Positions 7,744 through 15,743 of a stretch of 49,225 bases of DNA are shown piece by piece. Made by a program: the position numbers and the translations under genes. Each line of letters starts with the position of its first letter. Position 1 is the stretch's first letter. This stretch comes from Methanobacteriota archaeon (GTDB lineage: Archaea > Thermoplasmatota > Thermoplasmata > RBG-16-68-12). The stretch covers positions 1 through 49,225 of the forward strand of contig VBLR01000151.1 in the NCBI GenBank assembly GCA_005878665.1, given 5' to 3'. The notes below the pieces were generated by a model, which was given only the letters and a program-made list of their open reading frames with translations, did no database searches and had not been told where the DNA came from.

Positions 7744-9488
7744 AACGGGTCCTCCTTCCGTTTGATCGCGCAGATCTCGTCCAGCGCCGAGAGCTCGTCG
7801 TGAGTTAGGTCCTTCCGGCCCCGGAGCGCGCGCGCGTCGGCCTCCGGGAGGTCCACGTAGAGGACGTCCCCGCCGTTGATCTGTCGCCCGATCGTGATGC
7901 CGTCCACCGAGATTGCGACTTCCTGTCCCTGGTTCGCCCCTTCGAGGGTCTTCTCCCCGGTCCGGATCGTCTTGATGCGCCCAAGCGGCCGACCGTCCCC
8001 TCGCATGATCGATTCCCCCGGACGGATTCTACCGGCCAGCACGCGGACGCCGAAGATCGCGGGCTTCGAGGTCCGGAACACATGTTCGCCAAGGAAGAGG
8101 AGCTTCGCGGGATACGCGATCTCCTTGCGGCCCGCCTCGGCGAGTTGTCGCTTCCTTTCATCCCGCCACGCCTGGTAATCTTCGATGAGACGGTAGATCA
8201 CGTCGTTCTCGAGCAGCGTGAGGTCGGGGTGTTCTCGGAGCGCCGTCTTCGCGTCCGGAAGGATTTCCAGGTTGAATGCAAGGATCGCGCGGTTCAGGGG
8301 ATTCTTCGCCGTCGCGGCGTCCGTGACGTCTCGCCGCGAGACCGGTCCGAGCCGAGCGAACTTGATCGGGATCGAGGCCTGCTTGCATTCGTACGCGAGG
8401 CCTTCGAGGGAGCCGATCGCGTCGGCCTTCACGAGGATGCCCTCGTCCTGCGTCTCGATGTGGAGCTGGGATTCTTTGGCCACCTCTTCGATGACCGCGG
8501 CCAGATTGCCTTTCGTCACGCGGATCGGTGCCCCGGCAACCGCCTTCCCGAGGCTGCTCCCGACAATCTTGACTCCGGCCGCCGCGGACACGCTCTGCAT
8601 GGAGTCGAACCGCTCCTGCGGGTCCCGAATCTCGTCGAGTGGCTTCGGTTTCAGGACGGCCTTCACCTTCGTCGTCCCCGGCTTGGCCGCGGTCCCAAAC
8701 ACGATCGTGTCGCCTTTCGATAGCGTACCTTCGTAGACGATCGCGTCGAGGGTGACTCCGAGGCCCTTCTCTTCCTTCACCTCGAGGATCGTACCGACGG
8801 CCGGTCCCTCGGCTGTTGCCAGTTGCTCCTCGAGGAACCGCTGGGCGAGGCCGATGAGCGTCAATAACAGGTCCGGAACCCCTTCCCCGAATTTCGCGCT
8901 GACCGGGATCACCGCGAGGTTCGTCGTGAAGTCCGCGATCCGATCGTATCGGTCGGCGGAGAAGCCGTGCTCGAAGAGTCGGCCGACGAGTTCGTACATG
9001 CGACGATCGAGCTCCTCGCGCGTGGATTCCGGCTGATCCTCGTACGACCGGACGAACGGTTGCCCCTCGTGCTTCCTCCATCCGGGCACCATGTCAATCT
9101 TGTTCGCGGCGACGACGAACGGCGTCTTGTACCGCCGAAGGATGTTCAGGCTCTCGATCGTCTGCGGACGGAATCCCTCGTTGACGTCGATGACGAGGAC
9201 GGCGAGGTCGGCGAGCGCACCGCCGCGGGCGCGCAAGGTCGAGAAGGCCACGTGGCCCGGGGTATCGATGAACAGGAGCCCAGGGATGCGGAACGATCGG
9301 CCTTTGACGAGGTCCCCGCACATCTCGAGGATTGCCGCGAGAGGGACCTCCGTCGCACCGATGTGCTGCGTGATCCCGCCGGCCTCGCGGCCCGCCACGC
9401 CGGTCCCGCGAATCCGGTCGAGGAGGGTCGTCTTGCCATGGTCCACGTGCCCGAGGACGGACACGATGGGCTGGCGGATCGAAGCCAT
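7731..9488 (-). CDS. infB: Translation initiation factor aIF5B (IF-2)
   Basis: aIF5B is the GTPase that promotes ribosomal subunit joining. This 585-residue protein carries G1 GHVDHGKT (13-20), a switch-I GGITQHIGAT, G3 DTPGH (75-79), G4 NKID (129-132) and G5 PVSAK. Domains II, III and IV follow (LGVTLDAIVYEGTL; VKADAIGSLEGL; AKLLFLGEHVF). It is the short archaeal form with no long N-terminal extension. A possible box A (TCTAATAT, 9512-9519) about 26 nt upstream suggests a nearly leaderless mRNA, separate from ndk. Confidence 0.95.
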   Translation of the reverse strand: MASIRQPIVSVLGHVDHGKTTLLDRIRGTGVAGREAGGITQHIGATEVPLAAILEMCGDLVKGRSFRIPGLLFIDTPGHVAFSTLRARGGALADLAVLVIDVNEGFRPQTIESLNILRRYKTPFVVAANKIDMVPGWRKHEGQPFVRSYEDQPESTREELDRRMYELVGRLFEHGFSADRYDRIADFTTNLAVIPVSAKFGEGVPDLLLTLIGLAQRFLEEQLATAEGPAVGTILEVKEEKGLGVTLDAIVYEGTLSKGDTIVFGTAAKPGTTKVKAVLKPKPLDEIRDPQERFDSMQSVSAAAGVKIVGSSLGKAVAGAPIRVTKGNLAAVIEEVAKESQLHIETQDEGILVKADAIGSLEGLAYECKQASIPIKFARLGPVSRRDVTDAATAKNPLNRAILAFNLEILPDAKTALREHPDLTLLENDVIYRLIEDYQAWRDERKRQLAEAGRKEIAYPAKLLFLGEHVFRTSKPAIFGVRVLAGRIRPGESIMRGDGRPLGRIKTIRTGEKTLEGANQGQEVAISVDGITIGRQINGGDVLYVDLPEADARALRGRKDLTHDELSALDEICAIKRKEDPFWGM

Positions 9489-9549
9489 CGCGGGCGGACC
9501 AAGAATCCGACGATATTAGAAGGTTGGCCCCTCCGAAGGTTGGGCCCGG

Positions 9550-10008
9550 CTACTCCCTCAACCAAGCCTCGTCAATCCGGGTGTACGAAAGAATCTCGTC
9601 GGGCTTGAAGAACAGGGCAATTTCTCGTTTCGCGCTCTCGGCCGAGTCGGAACCGTGGATGATGTTGCGGCCGATCGTCATGGCGAGATCCCCGCGGATG
9701 GTGCCCGGCTCGGCCTCCGCAGAGTTCGTTTTCCCCATCATCTTCCGGACCGCCGCGACCGCGCCGTCCCCGTCGAGCACCATCGCGACGACCGGCCCCG
9801 CGGCGATATAGCCCATCAGCGGCTCAAAGAACGCCTTCCCCTTATGCTCCGCGTAGTACGTCTCCGCGAGCGAACGACCGACGCGGATGAGTTTCAATGC
9901 CGTGACCTTCAGGCCGCGACGCTCGAATCGGGAGACGATTTCCCCGATCAGGCCGCGTTGCACCGCGTCCGGCTTCAGGAGGACGAAGGTGCGCTCGGCC
10001 ACGTTCAC
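9550..10008 (-). CDS. ndk: Nucleoside diphosphate kinase
   Basis: Ndk transfers phosphate from ATP to other NDPs through a phospho-histidine. The 152-residue protein has FVLLKPDAVQRGLIGEI, the GKAFFEPLMGYI segment and the catalytic NIIHGSDSAESAKREI. The GTG at 10008 overlaps the stop of the extended L24e gene (GTGA); another GTG two codons later is possible. The position after L7Ae-S28e-L24e is typical of euryarchaea. Confidence 0.95.
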   Translation of the reverse strand: MNVAERTFVLLKPDAVQRGLIGEIVSRFERRGLKVTALKLIRVGRSLAETYYAEHKGKAFFEPLMGYIAAGPVVAMVLDGDGAVAAVRKMMGKTNSAEAEPGTIRGDLAMTIGRNIIHGSDSAESAKREIALFFKPDEILSYTRIDEAWLRE

Positions 10009-10619
10009 TTCCCCTTCTTCGCCTTCTTTGCGGTGGGAGCGGGCGCCTCCTCTTCCTCCGCCGGCTCCCGCTTTCGGCCTTTCACCTCTTGCCATCGCCC
10101 GTCGAGCCAGGACTTGAATGTCCGTCGCCCTTCCGGGGAATCCTTCCACGCGAGGAACTCCGCCTTGTCGATGCGGGTGACCGGTTTGGCGCCATGCTTC
10201 TTCTTCGACCAGCCGACGATCGACGTGTGGAACGAATCGCTCGCGACGAAGTCCGAGTAATGTCGCTCGAGTTCTCCTCGTGGCAGGTCGGGTCCGATCC
10301 GCTTGTCGATCAGGTCCGACAGGTCGGCCGGGATGTCCTTTCCCTTCGGGGTCTCGATCGTGATCTCCACCGCGAGCGCTCCCGCCGCGGGGGTCTCCTC
10401 CGCGACAGCGACGGCTTCTTCGGCGGCGACCCGACCGGCCGCTCGACGGAACGCTTGTGTCCAAGGCGTCCACCGGGGCACGCGCCCGAGTTTCAGCATG
10501 TTCGCTTGACACTTGTGAGAGCAGAAGAGGAAGACGGTCCCGTCCTTGCGGATGAACATCTTGCCGGTGCCGGGCTCGATCTCGTTGCCGCAGAAGGAGC
10601 ACGAGCGTCGGGTCGGCAT
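10005..10619 (-). CDS. rpl24e: Large ribosomal subunit protein eL24 with long C-terminal extension
   Basis: Residues 1-50 are a normal eL24 zinc domain: CSFCGNEIEPGTGKMFIRKDG with Cys7, Cys10, Cys33 and Cys37. Archaeal eL24 is usually about 55-70 residues, but this protein is 204. After an Ala/Glu linker (60-85), residues 86-180 form a second folded-looking region (PADLSDLIDKRIGPDLPRGEL, SIVGWSKKKHGAKPVTRID, FKSWLDGRWQEVKG). The end is a Lys/Ala-rich tail. I do not recognise the added domain. The gene lies 4 nt after rps28e and overlaps ndk. Confidence 0.9.
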   Translation of the reverse strand: MPTRRSCSFCGNEIEPGTGKMFIRKDGTVFLFCSHKCQANMLKLGRVPRWTPWTQAFRRAAGRVAAEEAVAVAEETPAAGALAVEITIETPKGKDIPADLSDLIDKRIGPDLPRGELERHYSDFVASDSFHTSIVGWSKKKHGAKPVTRIDKAEFLAWKDSPEGRRTFKSWLDGRWQEVKGRKREPAEEEEAPAPTAKKAKKGK

Positions 10620-10623
10620 CGTC

Positions 10624-10836
10624 TCACCGGACCGACAGCTTGCGGGCCTCGCGCGCGGTCTCGCGCAACATGAGCACATCGCCGACTTGGATGCTGCCCT
10701 TCACGTTGCGCGTGATGATGCGGCCCTTGTCGCGTCCATCGAGGACCCGGACCTTGACCTGGACCGCTTCTCCCGTCATCCCCGTCCGGCCGACGACCTC
10801 GACGACCTCCGCGGGAATGCTGTCATCGTCCGCCAT
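10624..10836 (-). CDS. rps28e: Small ribosomal subunit protein eS28
   Basis: This 70-residue protein has the S28e/S33 pattern: AEVVEVVGRTGMTGEAVQVKV, GRDKGRIITRNVKGSIQVGD and the C-terminal LRETAREARKL. It is a small OB-fold protein of the 30S head near the mRNA exit site. It lies between rpl7ae and the extended rpl24e on the same strand, 29 nt after the former and 4 nt before the latter. Confidence 0.95.
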   Translation of the reverse strand: MADDDSIPAEVVEVVGRTGMTGEAVQVKVRVLDGRDKGRIITRNVKGSIQVGDVLMLRETAREARKLSVR

Positions 10837-10865
10837 GTTCTCTCACTCGCGTGTCCGAGGAATCG

Positions 10866-11237
10866 TCACTTCTTCATCGCGCGGATTTTCGCGGAGACGT
10901 CGTCGATGACGGGCTTCGCCTTGCCCGGGTCCAGGATCGCAATCGAAGCGGTCGCCTTGCCCAGGCCCACGGCGACGCCGAGCTCCTGCTTACTCGGGAC
11001 ATAGGCGTACGGCACGCCCTTCTCTTCGCAGAGGAGCGGCATGTGCGCGAGGATCTCCTCCGGCTGGACGTCCTCCGCCATCACGACGAACTGAGCCTCG
11101 CCTCGCTCGACGAGCTTCGTGACCTCGTTCGTCCCCTTGCGGACTTTCCCGCTCTCCTTCGCGAGCTCGATCGATTGATAGGTCTTGTCGACGAGCTCCT
11201 TCGGCATCTCGAAGCGAACGTACATTGGCTTGGGCAT
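10866..11237 (-). CDS. rpl7ae: Large ribosomal subunit protein eL8 (L7Ae)
   Basis: L7Ae binds kink-turn RNA in the 50S subunit and, in archaea, also in C/D and H/ACA guide RNPs and RNase P. The 123-residue protein carries GKVRKGTNEVTKLVERGEA, VVMAEDVQPEEILAHMPLLCEE and VPYAYVPSKQELG. It is the first gene of the minus-strand translation cluster. A box A at 11327-11334 lies about 90 nt upstream. The leader of about 65 nt could host an L7Ae autoregulatory kink-turn, but I did not identify one. Confidence 0.95.
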   Translation of the reverse strand: MPKPMYVRFEMPKELVDKTYQSIELAKESGKVRKGTNEVTKLVERGEAQFVVMAEDVQPEEILAHMPLLCEEKGVPYAYVPSKQELGVAVGLGKATASIAILDPGKAKPVIDDVSAKIRAMKK

Positions 11238-11326
11238 CGTGGAGACCTCCTTCCGTCCCGCGGCCGCGGGACGTCATCAGTCATCGGCTCCCCGTCTCGG
11301 AGAAGCGGCCGTCGAAGTGGCGCGGG

Positions 11327-11334
11327 TTATAAAA
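11327..11334. promoter_or_regulatory. Box A usable in both directions
   Basis: TTATAAAA on the plus strand is TTTTATAA on the minus strand. It can serve rpl7ae (start 11237) leftward and the Nudix-like gene (start 11424) rightward. The minus direction matches the archaeal consensus better (CCTTTTATAAC). Confidence 0.5.
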
Positions 11335-11423
11335 GGTTTGCGACCGTCTCCAGACGAGTCCGTTGAAACCGAGAATGGCGGTCCGCAGCAAGGTTGAAAA
11401 GCGCGGCGTGGGGTTCGTTGGGC

Positions 11424-11951
11424 ATGCCCACGGACCGCAAGTTCAGTCGCTTCGCTCCCACGGACCGACCGCTGCAGACCCGAGAGATTCCGGAGGGAGG
11501 GATCTGCCTGTCCGCATTCGTCATCTTGAGCGAGAGCGGCCATCGAGACCGCGTTCTCATGGGTCATCTGGATCCTTCGGCGGGATGGGACCATATCGGG
11601 GCGCTCGATTCGGAGCGAGCCGCTGTGAATAGCAAGGGATGGATGTTGCCTTCCTCACATCTGATCCTCGGCGAGTCGCCACAGGTGGCCGCGGACCGGA
11701 TCCTCAAAGAGCAGCTCGGTCTCCCGAGTCACCCGCTGAACGGCCCGCAAGTTTTCTCCGAGGTGTATGGACCGAAGAATCACTGGGATCTCGAATTCGT
11801 TTTCTTGGGGGAACGGAACCAGATTGCGCAGCACCCGGCGTGGACCGAGCTTGCGTTCGTCGATGTGACCGAAACGCCGCGAGAGGAAATCTCGAGGTAC
11901 CATGACGACATCCTCGCGAACGTCGGTCGATGGAATCCCGCGAGCCGGTAG
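11424..11951 (+). CDS. Nudix-fold-like protein with degenerate Nudix box
   Basis: From the ATG at 11424 the product is 175 residues. An N-terminal strand region (EGGICLSAFVILSESGHRD) is followed by WMLPSSHLILGESPQVAADRI with LKEQLGL next. This aligns by eye with a Nudix box (Gx5Ex7REUxEExGU), but the glycine and the REUxEE glutamates are replaced. The fold may be kept while pyrophosphohydrolase activity is probably lost. The C-terminus (YGPKNHWDLEFVFLGER, WTELAFVDV) also resembles Nudix proteins. It converges on the DHH nuclease gene, 38 nt away. Confidence 0.65.
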   Translation: MPTDRKFSRFAPTDRPLQTREIPEGGICLSAFVILSESGHRDRVLMGHLDPSAGWDHIGALDSERAAVNSKGWMLPSSHLILGESPQVAADRILKEQLGLPSHPLNGPQVFSEVYGPKNHWDLEFVFLGERNQIAQHPAWTELAFVDVTETPREEISRYHDDILANVGRWNPASR

Positions 11952-11989
11952 ATCGCTAGGCCTGTACCGGGCCGTTGAAGGCGAATCGA

Positions 11990-13486
11990 TCAAGCCCTGC
12001 CCCTTTCGGGAGCGCCTCCGTCTCGATTGGCGGAATCAGATCCGGTCCGCCCCAGCTGCTCCCGGACCACCCGGTTCGCAACCTCCAGAAACTTTTCTTC
12101 GGTCCCCGGAGGAATCGTCGCGCCGGCGGCCCCATGGTGACCGCCGCCTTGGCCTCCCACGGCCAGGCTCGCGGCCTGCATGACGGCCGCGAGGTCGAGT
12201 CCGCGGGCCACGAGCTCTCGCGTCGTTCGCGCCGAGACCTTGATGCCGTCTTCGGCTTGGGCGAACGCGATGATCGGCAGGTCCTTGCTCGCGCCTTCGC
12301 GGTGGAGGGCCATGCTCGCGGCGATCCCAACCACGGTGTCGCGAATTCGATCCGCCGCGTGGAAGAACTGGACCGCCTCCATCTGCGTGATGCCGGCTTC
12401 TTCGATCGTCTCCATCGAGTTCATCAGGTACTCCCGGTGGCCCCGGAGGAGACGGAGGGCCTGGGCGAGGTACTCCTCGCGATCGCCTCGGCACACGCGG
12501 TACCCGACTTCGGGCTGGTCGTATCGTCCGCAGGCGTTCATCAGGGTCCCAAACTCTTTCGCATCGCGCGTCGGGCTGCCCGCGGGCTCGCGCACCAGCG
12601 TGTACGTTTCTCCCGCCAACCGCTCGACCTCTTTGATTCCGCACCCCCGCTCCAGCATGTGTGAAACGAGGGCCGATACCACGCGTTGCTTCTCGCCGCG
12701 GTCGAGGTCCGACCAGCTCCGCCAGTGATTCTCGACCTTCAGGTCGACTCCGAGCTCGAGGAGGAACGCGATGCAAGCCTCCTCGTTTCCGCTGAGCCGC
12801 GGGATCCACGGGTCCGTCGCGTATTGGAGCATCTTGTACGCCGGTCGCGTCTCCCGTCCGAAGAGCCGGAGATCGATTCGGGCCTCCAGCACGCCGGCGG
12901 CGATCCCGTCCGCCAAGATCGTGCGATTGTACCCGGAGAGCCGCCGGAACTCCTGATCTTGAACGTCGCCGACCGCGCCCACGATGGCGATCGCCGCGAG
13001 GTCGACATTTTTCGGAGAGAGGGCCCTCGCGACGGCGTAGGCGCATCCCGCCCCACTCGCGACGTCGGAGCCTTCGCCTTCGAGATGCGGATTCAGCATG
13101 AGGACCCGATCTTGCGATTCGGTGAAACGGACGAGATCTCCCCGCAGCGCCCTCGGAACTTCTCGCTCCGTCGGAACGTGGTGGTCCGTGATGACCGCGT
13201 CCAAGCCGTGCAACGCGTGCAGCATCCCCGCGCCGAGGTCGATGAACCAGACGAGCGGAGTCCCCTGCCTCTTTAGGTCCGTGAGGACCGCCTGGTCGAG
13301 CTTCTTGACGAACGCGACCTCGTGCGAGATGCCCGCCCGGTCGAGGGCTTCGGACGCGATGGCGCCGCCGGTGATGCCGTCCGTATCGATGTGCGTCACG
13401 ATGCGGACGAACGGAGCCGGGCGCAGGCGCTCCGCAATCTCTTGAGCGACCGCCTCCATCGCGCCATCAAGCGGGAGTCCACCCAT
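11990..13486 (-). CDS. DHH-family phosphoesterase, archaeal RecJ-like (GAN-type) nuclease
   Basis: The 498-residue protein has the DHH signature: VTHIDTDGITGG (30-41), FIDLGAG (81-87) and DHH (101-103). The C-terminal DHHA1 motif GGQGGGHHGAAGATIP is also present. Archaeal RecJ-like proteins of this size include GAN, a 5'-3' single-strand exonuclease that binds GINS at the replication fork, and RecJ2-type 3'-5' nucleases; the motifs do not tell me which this is. Only 23 nt separate its start from the divergent Nudix gene, so a downstream ATG at 13459 may be the true start. Confidence 0.88.
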   Translation of the reverse strand: MGGLPLDGAMEAVAQEIAERLRPAPFVRIVTHIDTDGITGGAIASEALDRAGISHEVAFVKKLDQAVLTDLKRQGTPLVWFIDLGAGMLHALHGLDAVITDHHVPTEREVPRALRGDLVRFTESQDRVLMLNPHLEGEGSDVASGAGCAYAVARALSPKNVDLAAIAIVGAVGDVQDQEFRRLSGYNRTILADGIAAGVLEARIDLRLFGRETRPAYKMLQYATDPWIPRLSGNEEACIAFLLELGVDLKVENHWRSWSDLDRGEKQRVVSALVSHMLERGCGIKEVERLAGETYTLVREPAGSPTRDAKEFGTLMNACGRYDQPEVGYRVCRGDREEYLAQALRLLRGHREYLMNSMETIEEAGITQMEAVQFFHAADRIRDTVVGIAASMALHREGASKDLPIIAFAQAEDGIKVSARTTRELVARGLDLAAVMQAASLAVGGQGGGHHGAAGATIPPGTEEKFLEVANRVVREQLGRTGSDSANRDGGAPERGRA

Positions 13487-13509
13487 GAATCTTTGGGAGG
13501 GGACGGCGG

Positions 13510-13971
13510 ATGGCCGTCATCCCGATCTTCGAAGAAGAACGAATATCGGAGGACGTCCTTGATGCCCGTGTGATTCACGTCACCGCGACGGGGCTGATCG
13601 CTCGCGACGGTCGGGTCCTCCTCGGTAGGCGCACCAGCACGGTTCGGTTCGCGGGCATGTGGGACGCCTTCGGGGGACATTGCGTCCCGTGCGAAGAGCC
13701 GTCGTCCGCCTTGGTCCGCGAGCTCGCGGAGGAGTTGGGGATCACGGCGGTCCGGCCGCGGTTCCTCGGAATCTATGAAGACGTCGATCCGACTTCGAAG
13801 GACCTCTTCCGGCACTACCTGTTCCTCGTCACCCGATGGAATGGGGAGCCGAAGATCGCGAACGAAGAGCATTCGGAGATTCGGTGGTTCGACCCGGAGC
13901 AAGCGGAACGCCTGAATCTCGCGCCGAGCCTCAAGGAAGCGATTCGCCGCGTCCTCCCGAAGAAACCTTAA
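13510..13971 (+). CDS. Nudix hydrolase
   Basis: The 153-residue protein carries GGHCVPCEEPSSALVREL followed by AEELGI, a near-complete Nudix box whose REUxEE glutamates that bind Mg2+ are intact. The fold starts with HVTATGLIARDGRVLLGRRT and ends with EEHSEIRWFDPEQAERLNL. Nudix enzymes cleave nucleoside diphosphate linkages; the substrate cannot be read from the sequence, although the layout (RTSTVRFAGMWDAFGG) resembles the MutT/8-oxo-dGTPase type. ATG 13510 follows GGGAGGGG by 8 nt. Confidence 0.9.
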   Translation: MAVIPIFEEERISEDVLDARVIHVTATGLIARDGRVLLGRRTSTVRFAGMWDAFGGHCVPCEEPSSALVRELAEELGITAVRPRFLGIYEDVDPTSKDLFRHYLFLVTRWNGEPKIANEEHSEIRWFDPEQAERLNLAPSLKEAIRRVLPKKP

Positions 13972-14001
13972 CTCGGACGCACATGTTCGACCGGGGACGC
14001 C

Positions 14002-14421
14002 ATGGTCGACGAGACACAAATCCGGAAAATCCTGGGCGAGATCAGGACGATCGCGGTCGTCGGTTGCTCGAAAGATCCAGCCAAGGACGCGCACCGGGTC
14101 CCGAAGTACATGCAGATGAACGGCTACCGCATCATCCCCGTGAACCCGACTGCGACGGAGATCCTCGGGGAGAAAGCGTATCCATCGCTCGACGCCGTCC
14201 CGGTTCCCTTCGACGCCGTCGACATCTTCCGTCCGTCGGCGGACGTACCGCCGATCGTGGACCAAGCGATCAAGACGCCCGCGAGAGTCATCTGGATGCA
14301 ACTTGGAATTCGGAACGATGGCGCCGCGAAGAAGGGCCAGGCCGCGGGCAAGATCGTGATTCAAGACCGTTGCATGATGCGCGACCATGCGCGGCTATTC
14401 GGCAAGTCGATCCTCGAATGA
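14002..14421 (+). CDS. CoA-binding protein (CoA_binding_2, YccU-like)
   Basis: The 139-residue protein is a Rossmann-fold CoA-binding domain: IAVVGCSKDPAKDAHRVPKYM carries the phosphate loop, GYRIIPVNPTATEILGEKAYPSL follows, and IWMQLGIRNDGAA with VIQDRCMMRDHARL ends the domain. Stand-alone members bind CoA or acyl-CoA and their role is not known. It starts 30 nt after the Nudix stop, so the two may be co-transcribed. Its last 27 nt overlap a convergent gene. Confidence 0.9.
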   Translation: MVDETQIRKILGEIRTIAVVGCSKDPAKDAHRVPKYMQMNGYRIIPVNPTATEILGEKAYPSLDAVPVPFDAVDIFRPSADVPPIVDQAIKTPARVIWMQLGIRNDGAAKKGQAAGKIVIQDRCMMRDHARLFGKSILE

Positions 14422-15018
14422 GGACGCCGCAAAGACGAGGGCGACGCTCGGGCCCCCCGCACGTCGGGCCGCGGCGATGAGCGCCTCGATTTCTCCCAGG
14501 ATGCTCACGGCCGCGGGCGGAGCGTCGAACTTCGCGGTCGTGACGGCTTCGGACCACGCCCGGAGACGGGATTCCGGCACGACCCCGACGCGGAACGGTT
14601 GGGAGACGCCTCGCTCGATCTTGACGGTCGGACTGATCCCGGCGAACGTTTGCACCGGGACTTCGATCCAACTCGATCCTTCCTGGGGGAACAGTTCGGG
14701 CGAGAGGCTTGGCGGGAGGGCTTCCTCCGCGGCGCGGATGGATCGGCTCCCTTGGGCATCGTCCCAAACCCGGCCGAGCCGGGCGCCCGCCGACACGACC
14801 GTGTGGTCGAGCCACGCGAGATCGTGGGTCCGTCGGATCGAGGAGCGCCGCGTCCACAGGACCTTCGCGAGCAGATAGTACCCTTCCCGAAGCGCTCGGG
14901 CCTCGGGCGACTTCGTGCCGCCGGCGTGCTGAGCCTTCTCGAGAGCCGAGGCGACCAAAGGTTGAGACGATAGCAACGACTGAAAGTCGACGACCCGGAG
15001 GAGAGCCTGCCATCCCAT
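14395..15018 (-). CDS. Hypothetical protein
   Basis: From ATG 15018 the product is 207 residues; a TTG at 15045 would add nine. It is soluble, with mixed helical and strand regions: MGWQALLRVVDFQSLL, YYLLAKVLWTRRSSIRRTHDL, WIEVPVQTFAGISPTVKIER and a C-terminal helix ILGEIEALIAAARRAGG. I recognise no family or catalytic motif. The reading frame is long and lacks a competing frame on the other strand, so it is probably real. It lies between the CoA-binding gene (27 nt overlap, convergent) and the ACT regulator on its own strand. Confidence 0.6.
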   Translation of the reverse strand: MGWQALLRVVDFQSLLSSQPLVASALEKAQHAGGTKSPEARALREGYYLLAKVLWTRRSSIRRTHDLAWLDHTVVSAGARLGRVWDDAQGSRSIRAAEEALPPSLSPELFPQEGSSWIEVPVQTFAGISPTVKIERGVSQPFRVGVVPESRLRAWSEAVTTAKFDAPPAAVSILGEIEALIAAARRAGGPSVALVFAASSFEDRLAE

Positions 15019-15110
15019 GGGGACCGCCACGGGTCTCGTCAACAAAAGGGTGTCGGCGCAAGAGGCTTCGTGTCTTCCGTCCCCGAGGACCGGACGAACG
15101 GCGGTCTGCC

Positions 15111-15611
15111 TCAGTGAAGGACGACCGACTTGACGCCATCAACCTGCTTGATCTGCGGGAGCAGCCGCTCGGGCACGGGGGCCTCCGTGACGATGAAGCC
15201 GTGTGGATCATCGACGATCTCGGGGTCGTCCATGATCACCTGCCGAATCGATATGCCGGCTTGGGCGATGATCGCCGCGACCCCGGCCAGGATTCCCGGC
15301 TTCGATGCGTTCGTCGGGACGATCTCGATCGCCCCCCAGTTCATGATCGGGGCGATTTCGCGGAGGTGGCACACGGGACGCAAGGCGTCAAAGAACGCCC
15401 GCAGCTCCGCATTCTTGTCGATCGTGTCGACGGTCGCGGTCACCACCCGCCGGTCGACGCCCGCGGCGCGGGCCATCGCCGTGTCGGAGAGCTTGATGTC
15501 GCCCGCATAGACGCTCCCCTGATGGACGCGCAGGCCGTACATGACCGCGAGCTGGGCGACCTTCTCCTGTGCCGGGAAACCTTTGAAATAGTGACGGAAG
15601 CGCGCCCACAT
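15111..15611 (-). CDS. ACT-domain regulator of amino-acid metabolism (HTH + ACT, COG2150-like)
   Basis: The 166-residue protein has an N-terminal HTH-like part (QEKVAQLAVMYGLRVHQG, IKLSDTAMARAAGVDRRVVTATV). A C-terminal ACT domain follows (IEIVPTNASKPGILAGVAAI, IAQAGISIRQVIMDDPEI, VSEKL-type ending PERLLPQIKQVDGVKSVVL). ACT domains bind amino acids, and this archaeal family is annotated as predicted regulators of amino-acid metabolism. It is divergent from trpB2 with 132 nt between starts, so it may sense tryptophan or a related amino acid and control trpB2; that is inference. Confidence 0.88.
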   Translation of the reverse strand: MWARFRHYFKGFPAQEKVAQLAVMYGLRVHQGSVYAGDIKLSDTAMARAAGVDRRVVTATVDTIDKNAELRAFFDALRPVCHLREIAPIMNWGAIEIVPTNASKPGILAGVAAIIAQAGISIRQVIMDDPEIVDDPHGFIVTEAPVPERLLPQIKQVDGVKSVVLH

Positions 15612-15699
15612 GCCCTTGGCCGAATGTACGGAAGGGTGCCCTAAGGGTTAATGTTTTCGTCATCGAGTGTAGCTAAGTGAACATCAGAGAACAGAATCG

Positions 15700-15707
15700 T
15701 TATATAT
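15700..15707 (+). promoter_or_regulatory. Box A promoter element for trpB2
   Basis: TTATATAT lies 37 nt before the trpB2 ATG. The expected transcription start is near 15729, leaving about 15 nt of leader with GGTGGA. Confidence 0.65.
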
Positions 15708-15743
15708 TGTCCAAAGAATCCACCGCCCGGATCGGTGGACCCG

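Noticed and set aside
8158..9081. 307-codon frame within infB
   Set aside because: It is a shadow of the well-supported infB gene and has low-complexity Arg/Gly content.
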